A stretch of DNA of 64,000 nucleotides from Spirochaetota bacterium (GTDB lineage Bacteria > Spirochaetota > Spirochaetia > Treponematales > Treponemataceae), in assembly GCA_023443865.1 (NCBI GenBank), contig JAEZST010000017.1:1-64000 (forward strand). The letters run 5' to 3'. Positions 37,055 to 46,170 of the stretch are shown here, piece after piece. The notes below the pieces were generated by a model. It did not search any database. It was given only the letters and a program-made list of their open reading frames with translations, and was not told the origin of the DNA. The position numbers and the translations under genes are program-made. Position 1 is the stretch's first letter; each line of letters starts with the position of its first letter.

Positions 37055-37693
37055 ATGATCGTAGCCGACGTGATGACCCGAAACCCGCTTTATGTGCACC
37101 CGGACATGTCCGTTCCGGATGCTCGCGCTTTGATCAGGAAGGAAAAGGTCGGGAGATTGCCCGTGCTGGACCGGGAAAACCGCCTGGTGGGCATAGTCAC
37201 GGAATGGGATTTGGTGAACGCGAGCCCGTCGGTGGCGACGACCCTCGATATCTATGAAATGGGCTATCTGCTCTCGAAGCTGAAGGTGGAGAAAGTCATG
37301 GAGCGGAAGGTGATAACCGTCGAGGAAGATACGGTTATCGAGGAAGCCGCGCGGATCATGGACGATAACAATATAAGCGCCCTCCCGGTAATGCGGGGCG
37401 AGGTTTTGGTCGGGATAATAACCGACGGGGATATATTCAGGATTTTCATTGAGCTATTCGGCGCCAGGCAGGAAGGCGTGCGGCTGACGGTATTGGTGCC
37501 CGAGAAACGGGGCGAGCTGCAAAACCTGACCCAGGCCATCACGAAATGCGGCGGGGATATTATCGCCCTCGCGATAAGCGACGGGGAGGACGTGACGAAC
37601 CGCATGTGCATCGTTAAGGTAGCGAACGTGTCGCGGGATACCCTCCTGGCGGCGGTACAGCCGTACGCGATCAAGATCGAGGATATTCGGTAA
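37055..37693 (+). CDS. CBS-domain pair with ACT domain protein (AcuB-like)
   Basis: A 212-residue cytoplasmic protein. Two CBS domains (about residues 1-60 and 78-135; VADVMTRNPLYVHPDMSV and VEKVMERKVITVEEDTVI) form a Bateman module that usually binds adenosyl ligands. A C-terminal ACT-like domain (RLTVLVPEKRGELQNLTQAI) usually senses small ligands such as amino acids. The plan is that of AcuB-family regulators, but the partner is unknown. It directly follows the liv operon, so sensing of amino acid or energy state is possible. Confidence 0.85.
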   Translation: MIVADVMTRNPLYVHPDMSVPDARALIRKEKVGRLPVLDRENRLVGIVTEWDLVNASPSVATTLDIYEMGYLLSKLKVEKVMERKVITVEEDTVIEEAARIMDDNNISALPVMRGEVLVGIITDGDIFRIFIELFGARQEGVRLTVLVPEKRGELQNLTQAITKCGGDIIALAISDGEDVTNRMCIVKVANVSRDTLLAAVQPYAIKIEDIR

Positions 37694-37720
37694 TCCCGAA
37701 TCGGGGTAAGAAATTGCGAG

Positions 37721-37767
37721 AGCCCGTCGGCAGGTGGCCCGAGGTCTACCGTCGACGGGCTTTTTTA
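37721..37767. terminator. Terminator between convergent CBS-ACT and rel genes
   Basis: AGCCCGTCG (37721-37729) pairs with CGACGGGCT (37753-37761), followed by TTTTT. The last T run runs into the rel stop codon at 37765-37767. It mainly serves the plus-strand gene. Confidence 0.75.
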
Positions 37768-39546
37768 TTTTTTGCGTTTCTTTTCCTCAGGCGGTATTTC
37801 CCATTCGACCGGTATGCTTCGGCGGTCGATTTCGGGTATTCGCACGAGATTCGGGCACCCTTGCCGGTGGATAATTATGCCGCGGCCCCGCGAAACATAG
37901 CCAATGATCGGATCGGGGGGGGCCGGCGTGCAGCAGGCGGCGAATTTGATGAGGAAATTGGTTGTGTCGCCCACGCGGATTTTCAGGACCGCCGCGTCGA
38001 ACGTTCGTTCCGCGGCTTCATCCTGCGGGCTGTTGCCTTTATGGTGGGCGTATCCGGTGTGGGCAACGGTTTTTTCGGTATCGTGCGCTTCTTTTTTCTC
38101 GAAACCGCTTTGCGGCTCGTTCTCCTGCAGCCAGGCCCGAATCTTTTGCCGAGCCTTGGCCGTGTGCACGTTGTTGTATTGGTTCGCGGTTGGGTGCGCT
38201 TGGGGATGGGTAATTACTTCGACCACCTGGGTGTTCTTTAGGGCCTGGGACAGGGGAATTATCGCCCCGTCGGCCTTCGCGCCCACGATTTTCTCGCCTA
38301 CCGCGGTATGGATCGCGTAGGCGAAATCGATGGCGGTGGAACCGGCTGGCAGCTCGATTACGTCGCCGCGGGGCGTGAAAACGTAGATCGAGTCGCCCAA
38401 AATCTCTGACCTGATGTTCGCGAGGAATTCCTCGTCGGTATACTGGTCGGCGGAGGCTTCCCTGAGGCTATTGATTACCGATAGCCCGTCGACGCTGACG
38501 CTGTCGCGGTTCGTTCCCTTCTTGTACAGCCAATGGCTCGCGATGCCGTTTTCGGCTACCCGGTGCATTTCATGGGTACGAATCTGGATTTCTAGCGGTT
38601 GCCCCCCGTAGCACATTACGGTTGTATGAAGGCTTTGGTAGCCGTTTGCCTTCGGCATGGCGATGTAGTCCTTGAATCGCCCTTCCAGGGGTTTCCAAAC
38701 CGTGTGCACGAGACCGAGCACCGCGTAACATTCGTTCGGCGTATCGCACAGCACCCGCATCGCGAGCAGGTCGTAAAGCTCGTCAGCGGCCTTATTGCGC
38801 TTCTTCATCTTCTGATATATAGACCAAAAGTGCTTTGCCCGGGACTTCACGCTGATTCGTATGCCCGCGGAGGAGGCCGCTTTGCGAATTTCCGCCTCTG
38901 CCTGCTCGAGGTACCCGGCCCGTTCCCCCTTTTTGGACGCGACGATGGACTTGATATGGTCGAAAACCTCGCGATTGATGTACTTCAGGCTTAAGTCTTC
39001 CAGTTCGTCCTTAATGGAGGAAATACCGAGCCGGTTCGCGAGCGGGGCCCAGATATCGATGGTTTCCTGCGCTATGGAACGTTGGGTTTCCTCGGGGTAT
39101 CCCTTTAGGTGCCGCATCCGGTCAAGGCGGTCGGCGAGCCGGATGAGTATGATGCGTAAATCCGCGATCATGGCGAAAAACATGCGGCGAACCGACTCGG
39201 CGCCGTGGAGGGTTTTCTTTCCGGTCTTGAGGGCCGATACCTTCGAGGTTCCGCTGACGAGGGCGGCTACGGTCTTTCCGAAGCGTGCCGTGAGCTCCTC
39301 CTCGCCTATGCCCAGTTCTTCCATGGTTCCGTGAAGGAGCGCGCAGGCGAGGCTTTCCGCGTCCAGGTTCAGCTCGGCGAGTATCTTCGCGACCCGCAGG
39401 GGATGCTCGAGAAAGGCCTCCCCGTCGCGCCTACGGGTATCTCCCTTGCGCTCGTGCATGAATTCCCACGCGGAAGCGACAAGGTCCCGTTCCCCGTCCG
39501 TGTACCAGGGAAATGCGGAAAAAAACTCGTCGAGTTTACCGGTCAT
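37765..39546 (-). CDS. Rel-family (p)ppGpp synthetase with degenerate hydrolase site
   Basis: A 593-residue stringent-response enzyme. The synthetase domain is intact, with the GRFKDYIAMPKANGYQSLHT block (RFKD type) and LEIQIRTHEMHRVAENGIASHW. A TGS domain (IYVFTPRGDVIELPAGST) and a zinc-finger-like FAACCTPAPPDPIIGY follow, but the protein ends there and lacks the usual C-terminal ACT domain. In the HD hydrolase domain the key HD pair is H72-G73, the ED pair is E76-E77, and the Asn of RLxNMR is Arg143. Hydrolysis is therefore probably lost. ATG 39546 overlaps the end of prmC. Confidence 0.9.
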   Translation of the reverse strand: MTGKLDEFFSAFPWYTDGERDLVASAWEFMHERKGDTRRRDGEAFLEHPLRVAKILAELNLDAESLACALLHGTMEELGIGEEELTARFGKTVAALVSGTSKVSALKTGKKTLHGAESVRRMFFAMIADLRIILIRLADRLDRMRHLKGYPEETQRSIAQETIDIWAPLANRLGISSIKDELEDLSLKYINREVFDHIKSIVASKKGERAGYLEQAEAEIRKAASSAGIRISVKSRAKHFWSIYQKMKKRNKAADELYDLLAMRVLCDTPNECYAVLGLVHTVWKPLEGRFKDYIAMPKANGYQSLHTTVMCYGGQPLEIQIRTHEMHRVAENGIASHWLYKKGTNRDSVSVDGLSVINSLREASADQYTDEEFLANIRSEILGDSIYVFTPRGDVIELPAGSTAIDFAYAIHTAVGEKIVGAKADGAIIPLSQALKNTQVVEVITHPQAHPTANQYNNVHTAKARQKIRAWLQENEPQSGFEKKEAHDTEKTVAHTGYAHHKGNSPQDEAAERTFDAAVLKIRVGDTTNFLIKFAACCTPAPPDPIIGYVSRGRGIIIHRQGCPNLVRIPEIDRRSIPVEWEIPPEEKKRKK

Positions 39547-40423
39547 CGTTCTTTCTCCCTTCCACGACGCGATCTTGTCCCTCAAGGTCCTTGTGCACGA
39601 CTATATCGCAATACCCGAGGCGTTCAAAGTACGCCGCCGCCTCGGCGGCATTGTATTCGCCCGTTTCTACGAGGAGTATACCGCTCGGGGCCAGTGACGT
39701 AAGCGCAACGCTGGCCAATTGACGCACCAGGTCAAGGCCGTCCGCCCCGCCGTCCAGCGCGAGGCGCGGCTCTCCCCTGCCGTCCGAAAGGAGCGCTTCG
39801 GCGGTTTCCGTCGGGACGTACGGCGGGTTGCTGACGATTAAGTCCCATCCGCCGGCGATTGACGGTAACCCGTCCCAAAGATCGCCCTGAAGGAAGGTTA
39901 CGCGGTTAGGGCCCACGAGCGCGTCCGCGTTGAGCCGCGCCACGGCAAGGGCCTCGCCGGAGATATCGGTGGCGGTAAGCCGGGCGTCTTGGCGGGAATG
40001 GGCGATCGATACGGCAACGCAGCCGGACCCGGTGCACGCGTCCAGTACCCTGGGCGGCGCGGAAGGGTTCCCGTCGCGTTCGGCGAGGCGCGTTACGGCA
40101 AGCTCGACGAGGGTTTCCGTATCCGGTTTTGGAATAAGGACGGCGGGCGATACCGAGAAGGATAACCCCCAGAATTCCTTACTGCCCACGAGATAGGCGA
40201 CCGGAATTCCGCCGGCGCGACGCTCCACGTCGGCCCAAAAGGCGCTTTCCGCGTCGCCGAGTTCGGTCTCTCGGTGGGCTAAGAGGTACGAGCGCGAGAC
40301 GCCCAGCCGATGGCAGAGGAGTAAATCAGCGTCGAGTCCGGGGGTGCCAAAGCGGGCGGACCCGCTTGCGTCGGCCCGCGTAAGGCGTTCAACGGCGCGG
40401 GCGCGGGCTTCAAGGACGGTCAT
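39536..40423 (-). CDS. prmC: Peptide chain release factor N5-glutamine methyltransferase
   Basis: A 295-residue SAM-dependent enzyme that methylates the Gln of the GGQ motif in release factors. The SAM-binding motif is VLDACTGSGCVAVSIA and the catalytic NPPY is in LIVSNPPYVPTE. It lies 11 nt after prfA, its substrate gene. It overlaps rel by 11 nt at its 3' end. Confidence 0.95.
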   Translation of the reverse strand: MTVLEARARAVERLTRADASGSARFGTPGLDADLLLCHRLGVSRSYLLAHRETELGDAESAFWADVERRAGGIPVAYLVGSKEFWGLSFSVSPAVLIPKPDTETLVELAVTRLAERDGNPSAPPRVLDACTGSGCVAVSIAHSRQDARLTATDISGEALAVARLNADALVGPNRVTFLQGDLWDGLPSIAGGWDLIVSNPPYVPTETAEALLSDGRGEPRLALDGGADGLDLVRQLASVALTSLAPSGILLVETGEYNAAEAAAYFERLGYCDIVVHKDLEGQDRVVEGRKNDDR

Positions 40424-40434
40424 GGCGCGGCCGT

Positions 40435-41505
40435 TCAGCCCGCTTGGGCTTTAAGCTGTTCTTCGCGGGCGGACATGGCCAGGGCCTCGACGAGTTCCCC
40501 TATGTCGCCCTGCATGACGAGATCCAGCTTGTAGAGGGTGAGATTGATTCGGTGGTCCGTGAGCCGGTTCTGCGGAAAATTATACGTGCGTATGCGCTCT
40601 GAGCGGTCTCCCGATCCGACCTGGCTCTTTCGGTTGGCGGCGCGTTCCGCGTTCTTTTTATCCTCTTCCAGCTCGAAAAGCCGCGTACGGAGGACGCGCA
40701 TGGCCTTGGCCTTGTTTTTGATCTGGCTTTTTTCGTCCTGACATATGACCACGAGGCCGGTTGGCAAGTGGGTGAGCCGTACCGCCGAATCGGTGGTATT
40801 GACGCACTGACCGCCCGGGCCGCCCGCGCGCATTACGTCTATACGGAGGTCTTCCTGGCGAATGGTAATCTCGGTCTCTTCGGCTTCGGGGAGAACGGCG
40901 ACCGTTACGGCGCTGGTGTGGATCCTGCCGGAAGCCTCCGTCGCGGGGACGCGCTGTACCCGGTGAACGCCCGATTCGTATCGGAGGCTTCCGTACACGT
41001 ATTTTCCCGAAATGGAAAAGGTGATTTCCTTGTATCCGCCGAGGCCGGTTTCGTTAGAGGAGAGTACTTCGTATTTCCATCCCTTGGTTTCGGCGTAACG
41101 GGCGTACATGCGGTAAAGGTCAGCCGCGAAGAGCGCTGCTTCCTCGCCCCCCGTTCCGCCACGAATTTCCATGATAATGTTTTTTTCTTCCATGGGGTCG
41201 GGCGGTATGAGGAGGAATTTGAGCCGTTCCTCGCTGGCCGGGAGCGCGATCTCAAGTTCCCGCAGCTCTTCCTTCGCCATTTCCCTAAGGTCGTGATCGT
41301 CGGTTTCCTGGGCAAGGGCGCGCGTTTCCCGTATGCCTTCTTCTATTTTCACGTAGTTTTCGTATTCTTCCATGAGGCTAGACAGGTAGGCATGCTCGCG
41401 CATGGTGTCCTTGTAGCGCGCCGGGTCGCGGACGAGGTCGGGATTCTGTATTTCCGTTTCCAGCTCCATAAAGCGGGCCTTGAGGCGTTGTAATCTATCG
41501 TGCAT
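40435..41505 (-). CDS. prfA: Peptide chain release factor 1
   Basis: A 356-residue class I release factor that reads UAA and UAG. It has the GGQ loop in AGGPGGQCVNTTDSAVRLTH and the PxT-type anticodon region with PATEASGRIHTSAV. It heads the prfA-prmC-rel operon. Confidence 0.97.
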   Translation of the reverse strand: MHDRLQRLKARFMELETEIQNPDLVRDPARYKDTMREHAYLSSLMEEYENYVKIEEGIRETRALAQETDDHDLREMAKEELRELEIALPASEERLKFLLIPPDPMEEKNIIMEIRGGTGGEEAALFAADLYRMYARYAETKGWKYEVLSSNETGLGGYKEITFSISGKYVYGSLRYESGVHRVQRVPATEASGRIHTSAVTVAVLPEAEETEITIRQEDLRIDVMRAGGPGGQCVNTTDSAVRLTHLPTGLVVICQDEKSQIKNKAKAMRVLRTRLFELEEDKKNAERAANRKSQVGSGDRSERIRTYNFPQNRLTDHRINLTLYKLDLVMQGDIGELVEALAMSAREEQLKAQAG

Positions 41506-41521
41506 CGGTTTCCTTACGGGA

Positions 41522-41550
41522 AAATATAACAGAACGGGAGAGGGCTTTCA
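41522..41550 (-). promoter_or_regulatory. prfA-prmC-rel promoter
   Basis: On the minus strand TTGAAA (41545-41550) and TATATT (41522-41527) are 17 nt apart, 17 nt upstream of prfA, with TAAGGA as the ribosome-binding site. Confidence 0.75.
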
Positions 41551-41624
41551 ATTACCGCGCGGTTCGCTCGGCTCGCCCGATTCGCGCGGTTCGCGAGCGG
41601 GATTCGGAACCCGCCGCCTGCAGA

Positions 41625-42485
41625 TCAGCCTTTTTTCAGGGCCACGTTGGCGCCGTCTTTGGGCGCGCGCTTTCGGTTTCCGCCGGTAATGGCCTTTCCC
41701 TGCCCCTGCGGCGTTTCGTCATGGGGCAGCGTTTTGGTTCTCGGCTGCCTGGAGGGATGGGGGCGTGCGTCCACGCTCGGGCGCGTTTTTATTTTTGCGC
41801 CGTTGGCCTCCGCAGCCCGCGGGGGGGTCAGGGATTGGGTTTTCGCGCTTCCGGGCCGTATCGCTCGGTAACCGGCGTCTGGCCCGACGGGCGTCTTTTT
41901 CGCGGCGGCCTTTGCCCGCTCGGACGCCCGCGCGGGAGGCTGGAAGAAGCCGAAGAGGCTACCGCACAATCCTCCGGCGAGGTGGGCGAATTGGGATATA
42001 TCGTCGCCCTTGAAGGCGTTGAGGATTTCCTTGCCGAGATACAGGATAACGATGAGGATGAACGTGAGGGGCACGTCGTCCTTCCCGTGGTTGGTGAAGG
42101 AGGCGAGCAGTATCATCATGAAGACCACGCCCGAGGCTCCCAGGAGCGGGTGGGGAAAAAAGCAGGCGTTGAGCACGCCCGTCACGAAACCGGTTACCGC
42201 GATCATGAGGGCCATGGTCAGGGACCCGTAGGTCTCCTCGAGCATCGGCCCCAGAAGCAGGATGTAGGCGAAGTTGTTGATCAGGTGGTTCCAATCCGCG
42301 TGGCCCGCGATATGGGTGAATAACCGAAGATAGTCCAGGGGATTCAGGAGGTCGAAACTGACGGCGTCTGGAACGGTGAAAAAGGCCCGCGTCAGCCCGT
42401 GAAGGGCCGAGCCGTCGAGGAAAACCACGAGCGAGCAGAGGAAGGCGTAGGTGAGGGTAGTCGGGGCGTTATACTTTATCCGCAT
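41625..42485 (-). CDS. Rhomboid family intramembrane serine protease
   Basis: A 286-residue membrane protein with about six helices. The catalytic serine lies in LLGASGVVFMM (GxSG) and the histidine in FAHLAGGLCGSLFG; the early HxxxN is in DWNHLINNFAYIL. After residue 185 comes a long basic, proline-rich tail of about 100 residues, probably disordered and cytoplasmic. It overlaps the end of the exonuclease III gene by 17 nt and is likely translated from the same message. Confidence 0.88.
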   Translation of the reverse strand: MRIKYNAPTTLTYAFLCSLVVFLDGSALHGLTRAFFTVPDAVSFDLLNPLDYLRLFTHIAGHADWNHLINNFAYILLLGPMLEETYGSLTMALMIAVTGFVTGVLNACFFPHPLLGASGVVFMMILLASFTNHGKDDVPLTFILIVILYLGKEILNAFKGDDISQFAHLAGGLCGSLFGFFQPPARASERAKAAAKKTPVGPDAGYRAIRPGSAKTQSLTPPRAAEANGAKIKTRPSVDARPHPSRQPRTKTLPHDETPQGQGKAITGGNRKRAPKDGANVALKKG

Positions 42486-43251
42486 AGGTAATCTTTACCG
42501 GGCAGTGGTCGGAGCCCATGACGTCCGAGAGTATGGTCGAGGTAGCGACGCGGTCCATAAAGCCGGGATTCACGCAGGCGTAATCGATCCGCCACCCTAC
42601 GTTTTTTTCCCGGGCGTGGAAGCGGTAGCTCCACCAGGTATATTGCTTCGGCTCCGCGCAAAAGGCGCGGAAGGTATCTATATAGCCCGCGCCTATGAAG
42701 GAGTCCATCCAGGCGCGCTCTTCGGGCAGGTACCCCGGGTTCTTTTCGTTGCTTTTGGGATTCGCGAGGTCGATCGGTTTATGGGCGACGTTGTAGTCCC
42801 CGCAGAGAATCACGTTCCTGCCCGAGGCGACGATGCGGTCGCACTCTTCCCTGATGGCCGCGTTGAACTCGAGCTTGTAGCCGAGCCTCGCCCCCGCGTC
42901 CTGCGAATTGGGGAAATAGGCGGAAATGATATCGGCTTCGGGGAAGCTCGCGATAGTCACGCGCCCCTCGTCGTCGAACTCGCTCGCGCCGAGTATGCGT
43001 ACGTCGTCGGGCTCGATCCTGCTATAGATCGCGGTCCCGGAATAGCCCGCCTTTTTGGCGGAACTCCACCAGGACTTGTAAACCGTCCCGGCGAAGGCCG
43101 GCTCGGCGAGCTCGGCGGCGACTTGGCCCTTATGGGCCTTCGTTTCCTGCAGGCAGAGCACGTCGGGAAGTTCCCTCGAAAGCCAATCCAATAAGCCCTT
43201 TTTCTCCGCGGCGCGGATGCCGTTCACGTTCCAGGATACCACCGATTTCAT
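42469..43251 (-). CDS. xth: Exodeoxyribonuclease III / AP endonuclease
   Basis: A 260-residue base-excision repair enzyme that cuts at abasic sites. It begins MKSVVSWNVNGIRAAEKKG, then LCLQETKAHKGQV (metal ligand Glu), GDYNVAHKPIDL and the closing SDHCPVKI with the catalytic Asp-His. The ATG at 43251 gives the standard start; the upstream open frame is not needed. The promoter may be very close to the start, as ATTATA lies 8 nt away. Confidence 0.95.
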   Translation of the reverse strand: MKSVVSWNVNGIRAAEKKGLLDWLSRELPDVLCLQETKAHKGQVAAELAEPAFAGTVYKSWWSSAKKAGYSGTAIYSRIEPDDVRILGASEFDDEGRVTIASFPEADIISAYFPNSQDAGARLGYKLEFNAAIREECDRIVASGRNVILCGDYNVAHKPIDLANPKSNEKNPGYLPEERAWMDSFIGAGYIDTFRAFCAEPKQYTWWSYRFHAREKNVGWRIDYACVNPGFMDRVATSTILSDVMGSDHCPVKITYADKV

Positions 43252-43299
43252 GGCCCTATAATGACACGCCGGGACCGCTTCGCGCAAGGCTTATTGCTG

Positions 43300-43328
43300 T
43301 TGTTTCCCCGCCGGATTTGCAGTATTTT
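43300..43328 (+). promoter_or_regulatory. Candidate clpS promoter
   Basis: TTGTTT (43300-43305), 17 nt, TATTTT (43323-43328). The -10 is the same as in the tRNA-Thr promoter. It leaves only a few nt before clpS, so the ATG at 43346 may be the true start. Confidence 0.4.
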
Positions 43329-43336
43329 TATAGCGT

Positions 43337-43642
43337 ATGGAATTCATGAACGGAACCGAAAGCAAGACCGGCCTATCCGAAGACTTGCGCGAACCCGAGC
43401 ATTTTCGGGTCATACTCCTCAACGACGACTTCACGAGCAAGGAATTCGTGATAGCCGTGCTCATCGCGGTATTCCACAAGAGTCAGGAAGACGCCTGGAG
43501 AATAACGGAAGACGTTCACAAAAAGGGACGGGGCGTGGTGGGGTCGTATACCTACGACATCGCGGCGACCCGTTGCGTTCAGGTGCACGAGGCAGCCCGC
43601 TCCAACGGGTATCCCCTTCGGTGCGTAATGGAGAACCAGTGA
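43337..43642 (+). CDS. clpS: ATP-dependent Clp protease adaptor ClpS
   Basis: A 101-residue adaptor that binds N-terminal Leu, Phe, Tyr or Trp and delivers such proteins to ClpAP. The core FRVILLNDDFTSKEFVIAVL, the VHKKGRGVVGSYT loop and IAATRCVQVHEAARSNGYPLRC are conserved. A second ATG at 43346 is equally possible. Its stop overlaps the clpA GTG start. Confidence 0.95.
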   Translation: MEFMNGTESKTGLSEDLREPEHFRVILLNDDFTSKEFVIAVLIAVFHKSQEDAWRITEDVHKKGRGVVGSYTYDIAATRCVQVHEAARSNGYPLRCVMENQ

Positions 43643-46161
43643 AAATCAAGATAAGCGGCGCCGTGCAGAAGGTGCTTGACCAGGCCTGGACCGACGCGAG
43701 AACCCGGGGCCACGAATACGTAACTCCCGAGCACGTGTTGCTCGCGGCGCTCGACCATCCTCCCGCCCTGAAAATGCTCGCCCTTTGCGGCGCGGACATC
43801 GCGTATATCCACGACAGCGTGGACGAGTATCTCCGAACGAACATGCCCGTCATGACGAGCCGCGAGCCCCTGCAGACCGTCGGGTTTCAAAACGTGTTCC
43901 AGCGCGCGGTGATTCACTGCGAGAGCGCGGAAAAGCCCGTTTTAGAGTTAAGCGATATCTTGGTGAGCCTTCTCGACGAGGACCGCAATTACAGTTCCTA
44001 TTACCTGAGGCGCGGCGGGCTTGATCGGCTTATGCTCCTCGAGGTGATAAGCCACGGGGGAATTAACGAGGACGAAAAATACCCGGAGGGCATGGACGCG
44101 GAAATCGGAACCGACGACGGCCTTTTCGATTCTAACGCCGACGGGGCCCCTCCCGGGGAGCTCTTTTCCGGCGGACTATTCAACCCCGGCCGGTCTGACG
44201 GAATGCCGCGCGGCGCCGCCGACGGCGCGGGAGAAAACGGCCCCGACGGGGATGGAACCCCCTCTCAGGCCGAACAGGGGCCGTCCGACGCCGCGTTTGG
44301 CGACCAGGGCAAGCAAAAGCAGGGAAAGAAGAGCTTCCTGGAGCGGTACGCCGTGGAGCTTACGGCCCTGGCGCGGGCCGGGACACTGGAGCCCCTTATC
44401 GGCCGGGCCGAGGAAATTGAGCGCACCGTTCAGGTATTGTGCAGGCGCATGAAAAACAATCCCATCCACGTGGGCGACGCGGGGGTGGGCAAAACCGCGA
44501 TTACCGAGGGACTCGCGCAGAGAATCGCCTCGGGCGACGTGCCGGAGCTCCTTTCGGGATACGAGGTGTACAGCCTTGACATGGGAGCCCTCGTCGCTGG
44601 CACGAAATTCAGGGGCGACTTCGAGGAGCGGATCAAGCGGGTAACCGAGGAGCTGCTCAAGAAGAAAAAGGCCATACTTTTCATCGACGAGATACATACC
44701 CTGGTCGGGGCCGGCTCGTCGGGCGGCGGGACACTGGACGCCTCAAACCTTCTCAAGCCCATGCTCACCTCGGGAAAGATCCGCTGTATCGGCTCGACCA
44801 CGTACGAGGAATACAATAAGTATTTCGAGAAGGACCATGCCCTCTCGCGGCGGTTTCAGAAGATAGATATCGTGGAGCCCTCGGTGACCGATACCATCGC
44901 CATCCTTCACGGCCTGAAGCGTAGGTATGAGGATTTTCACGCGGTAACCTATACCGACGAGGCCATAGAACAGGCGGTGAAGCTGTCCGACCAGTACATT
45001 ACCGAGCGGCGGTTGCCCGATAAGGCCATAGACATAATCGACGAGGCGGGAGCCAAGGCCCGTATCCTCGCCGGACCCAGGCCGATCGATTCGGAGAGCG
45101 CCGTTACGGGCGGCGACGCGATAAACGGCGAAAGCTCGACGGCCCCCGATCGCGTCATTCCCGTAGTAGACCGCGCGCTTATCGAGACCGTTGTCGCGAA
45201 GATCGCGCGCATTCCCGAGCGAACGGTTACCACCAACGAAACGGAGCGGCTGCGCGAGCTTGAGTCCGTTCTTTCCGGGGCGATATTCGGCCAAGACGCC
45301 GCGATCAAGGCGGTTTCCAAGGCGGTCAAGCGGTCTCGCGCGGGGTTCCGCGCCCCGGGCAAGCCCGTGGCCAATTTCCTCTTCGTGGGCCCGACCGGCG
45401 TGGGGAAAACCGAGCTTGCCCGCACCCTTGCCGGCGAACTCGGGGTGGCCATGCACCGTTTTGACATGAGCGAATACCAGGAGAAGCACACGGTGAGCCG
45501 CCTCATCGGTTCTCCGCCCGGCTATGTCGGATTCGAGGAGGGCGGCCTTTTAACCGACGCCGTGCGGAAAACGCCCCACGCGGTCGTCCTTTTGGACGAG
45601 ATCGAAAAGGCCCATCCCGACATCTTCAATATCCTGCTCCAGATTATGGATTACGCGACGCTCACCGACAATCAGGGCCGAAAGGCCGATTTCCGGAACG
45701 TGATACTCATCATGACGAGCAACGCGGGCGCCCGCGACATCGGGAAACCCATGATCGGCTTCGGCGGCCGGGAAATTTCCGACGAGGCCGTAAACGAGGC
45801 CGTGGACCGCACCTTTACGCCGGAATTCCGCAACCGATTGGACGCGGTAGTCCGATTCAGTCACCTTTCGGCCGAGGTTATGGAATCCATCGTTCGGAAG
45901 GAGCTCGATGCGGTACGGGATCGCCTGTCGGATAAAGGCGTTTCCCTGGAGACCACGCCCGAGTCGGTGGCGCTCATCGCCCGGCTGGGGTATTCGCCGG
46001 AGTTCGGCGCCCGAAACGTGGCCCGGCTCGTGGAAGACCTGATCACCACGCCCTTGGTCGATATGGTGCTCTTCGGGGACCTTTCTTCGGGCGGAACCGC
46101 TCGGTGCGAAGCCGTGCTCGAAAACGGAACCGAGACCGTCCGCGTCTCTCCCGTCGCATAA
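43639..46161 (+). CDS. clpA: ATP-dependent Clp protease ATP-binding subunit ClpA
   Basis: An 840-residue AAA+ unfoldase for ClpP. It has an N-domain with TPEHVLLAALDHPPALKML, D1 Walker A GDAGVGKT, D2 Walker A GPTGVGKT and the ClpP-docking tripeptide IGF (in MIGFGG). An unusual Gly/Asp/Ala-rich linker (about residues 150-230) separates the N-domain from D1. GTG at 43639 overlaps the clpS stop and gives the proper N-terminus; upstream in-frame codons lie within clpS. Confidence 0.96.
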   Translation: MKIKISGAVQKVLDQAWTDARTRGHEYVTPEHVLLAALDHPPALKMLALCGADIAYIHDSVDEYLRTNMPVMTSREPLQTVGFQNVFQRAVIHCESAEKPVLELSDILVSLLDEDRNYSSYYLRRGGLDRLMLLEVISHGGINEDEKYPEGMDAEIGTDDGLFDSNADGAPPGELFSGGLFNPGRSDGMPRGAADGAGENGPDGDGTPSQAEQGPSDAAFGDQGKQKQGKKSFLERYAVELTALARAGTLEPLIGRAEEIERTVQVLCRRMKNNPIHVGDAGVGKTAITEGLAQRIASGDVPELLSGYEVYSLDMGALVAGTKFRGDFEERIKRVTEELLKKKKAILFIDEIHTLVGAGSSGGGTLDASNLLKPMLTSGKIRCIGSTTYEEYNKYFEKDHALSRRFQKIDIVEPSVTDTIAILHGLKRRYEDFHAVTYTDEAIEQAVKLSDQYITERRLPDKAIDIIDEAGAKARILAGPRPIDSESAVTGGDAINGESSTAPDRVIPVVDRALIETVVAKIARIPERTVTTNETERLRELESVLSGAIFGQDAAIKAVSKAVKRSRAGFRAPGKPVANFLFVGPTGVGKTELARTLAGELGVAMHRFDMSEYQEKHTVSRLIGSPPGYVGFEEGGLLTDAVRKTPHAVVLLDEIEKAHPDIFNILLQIMDYATLTDNQGRKADFRNVILIMTSNAGARDIGKPMIGFGGREISDEAVNEAVDRTFTPEFRNRLDAVVRFSHLSAEVMESIVRKELDAVRDRLSDKGVSLETTPESVALIARLGYSPEFGARNVARLVEDLITTPLVDMVLFGDLSSGGTARCEAVLENGTETVRVSPVA

Positions 46162-46170
46162 GGAGCGTCC

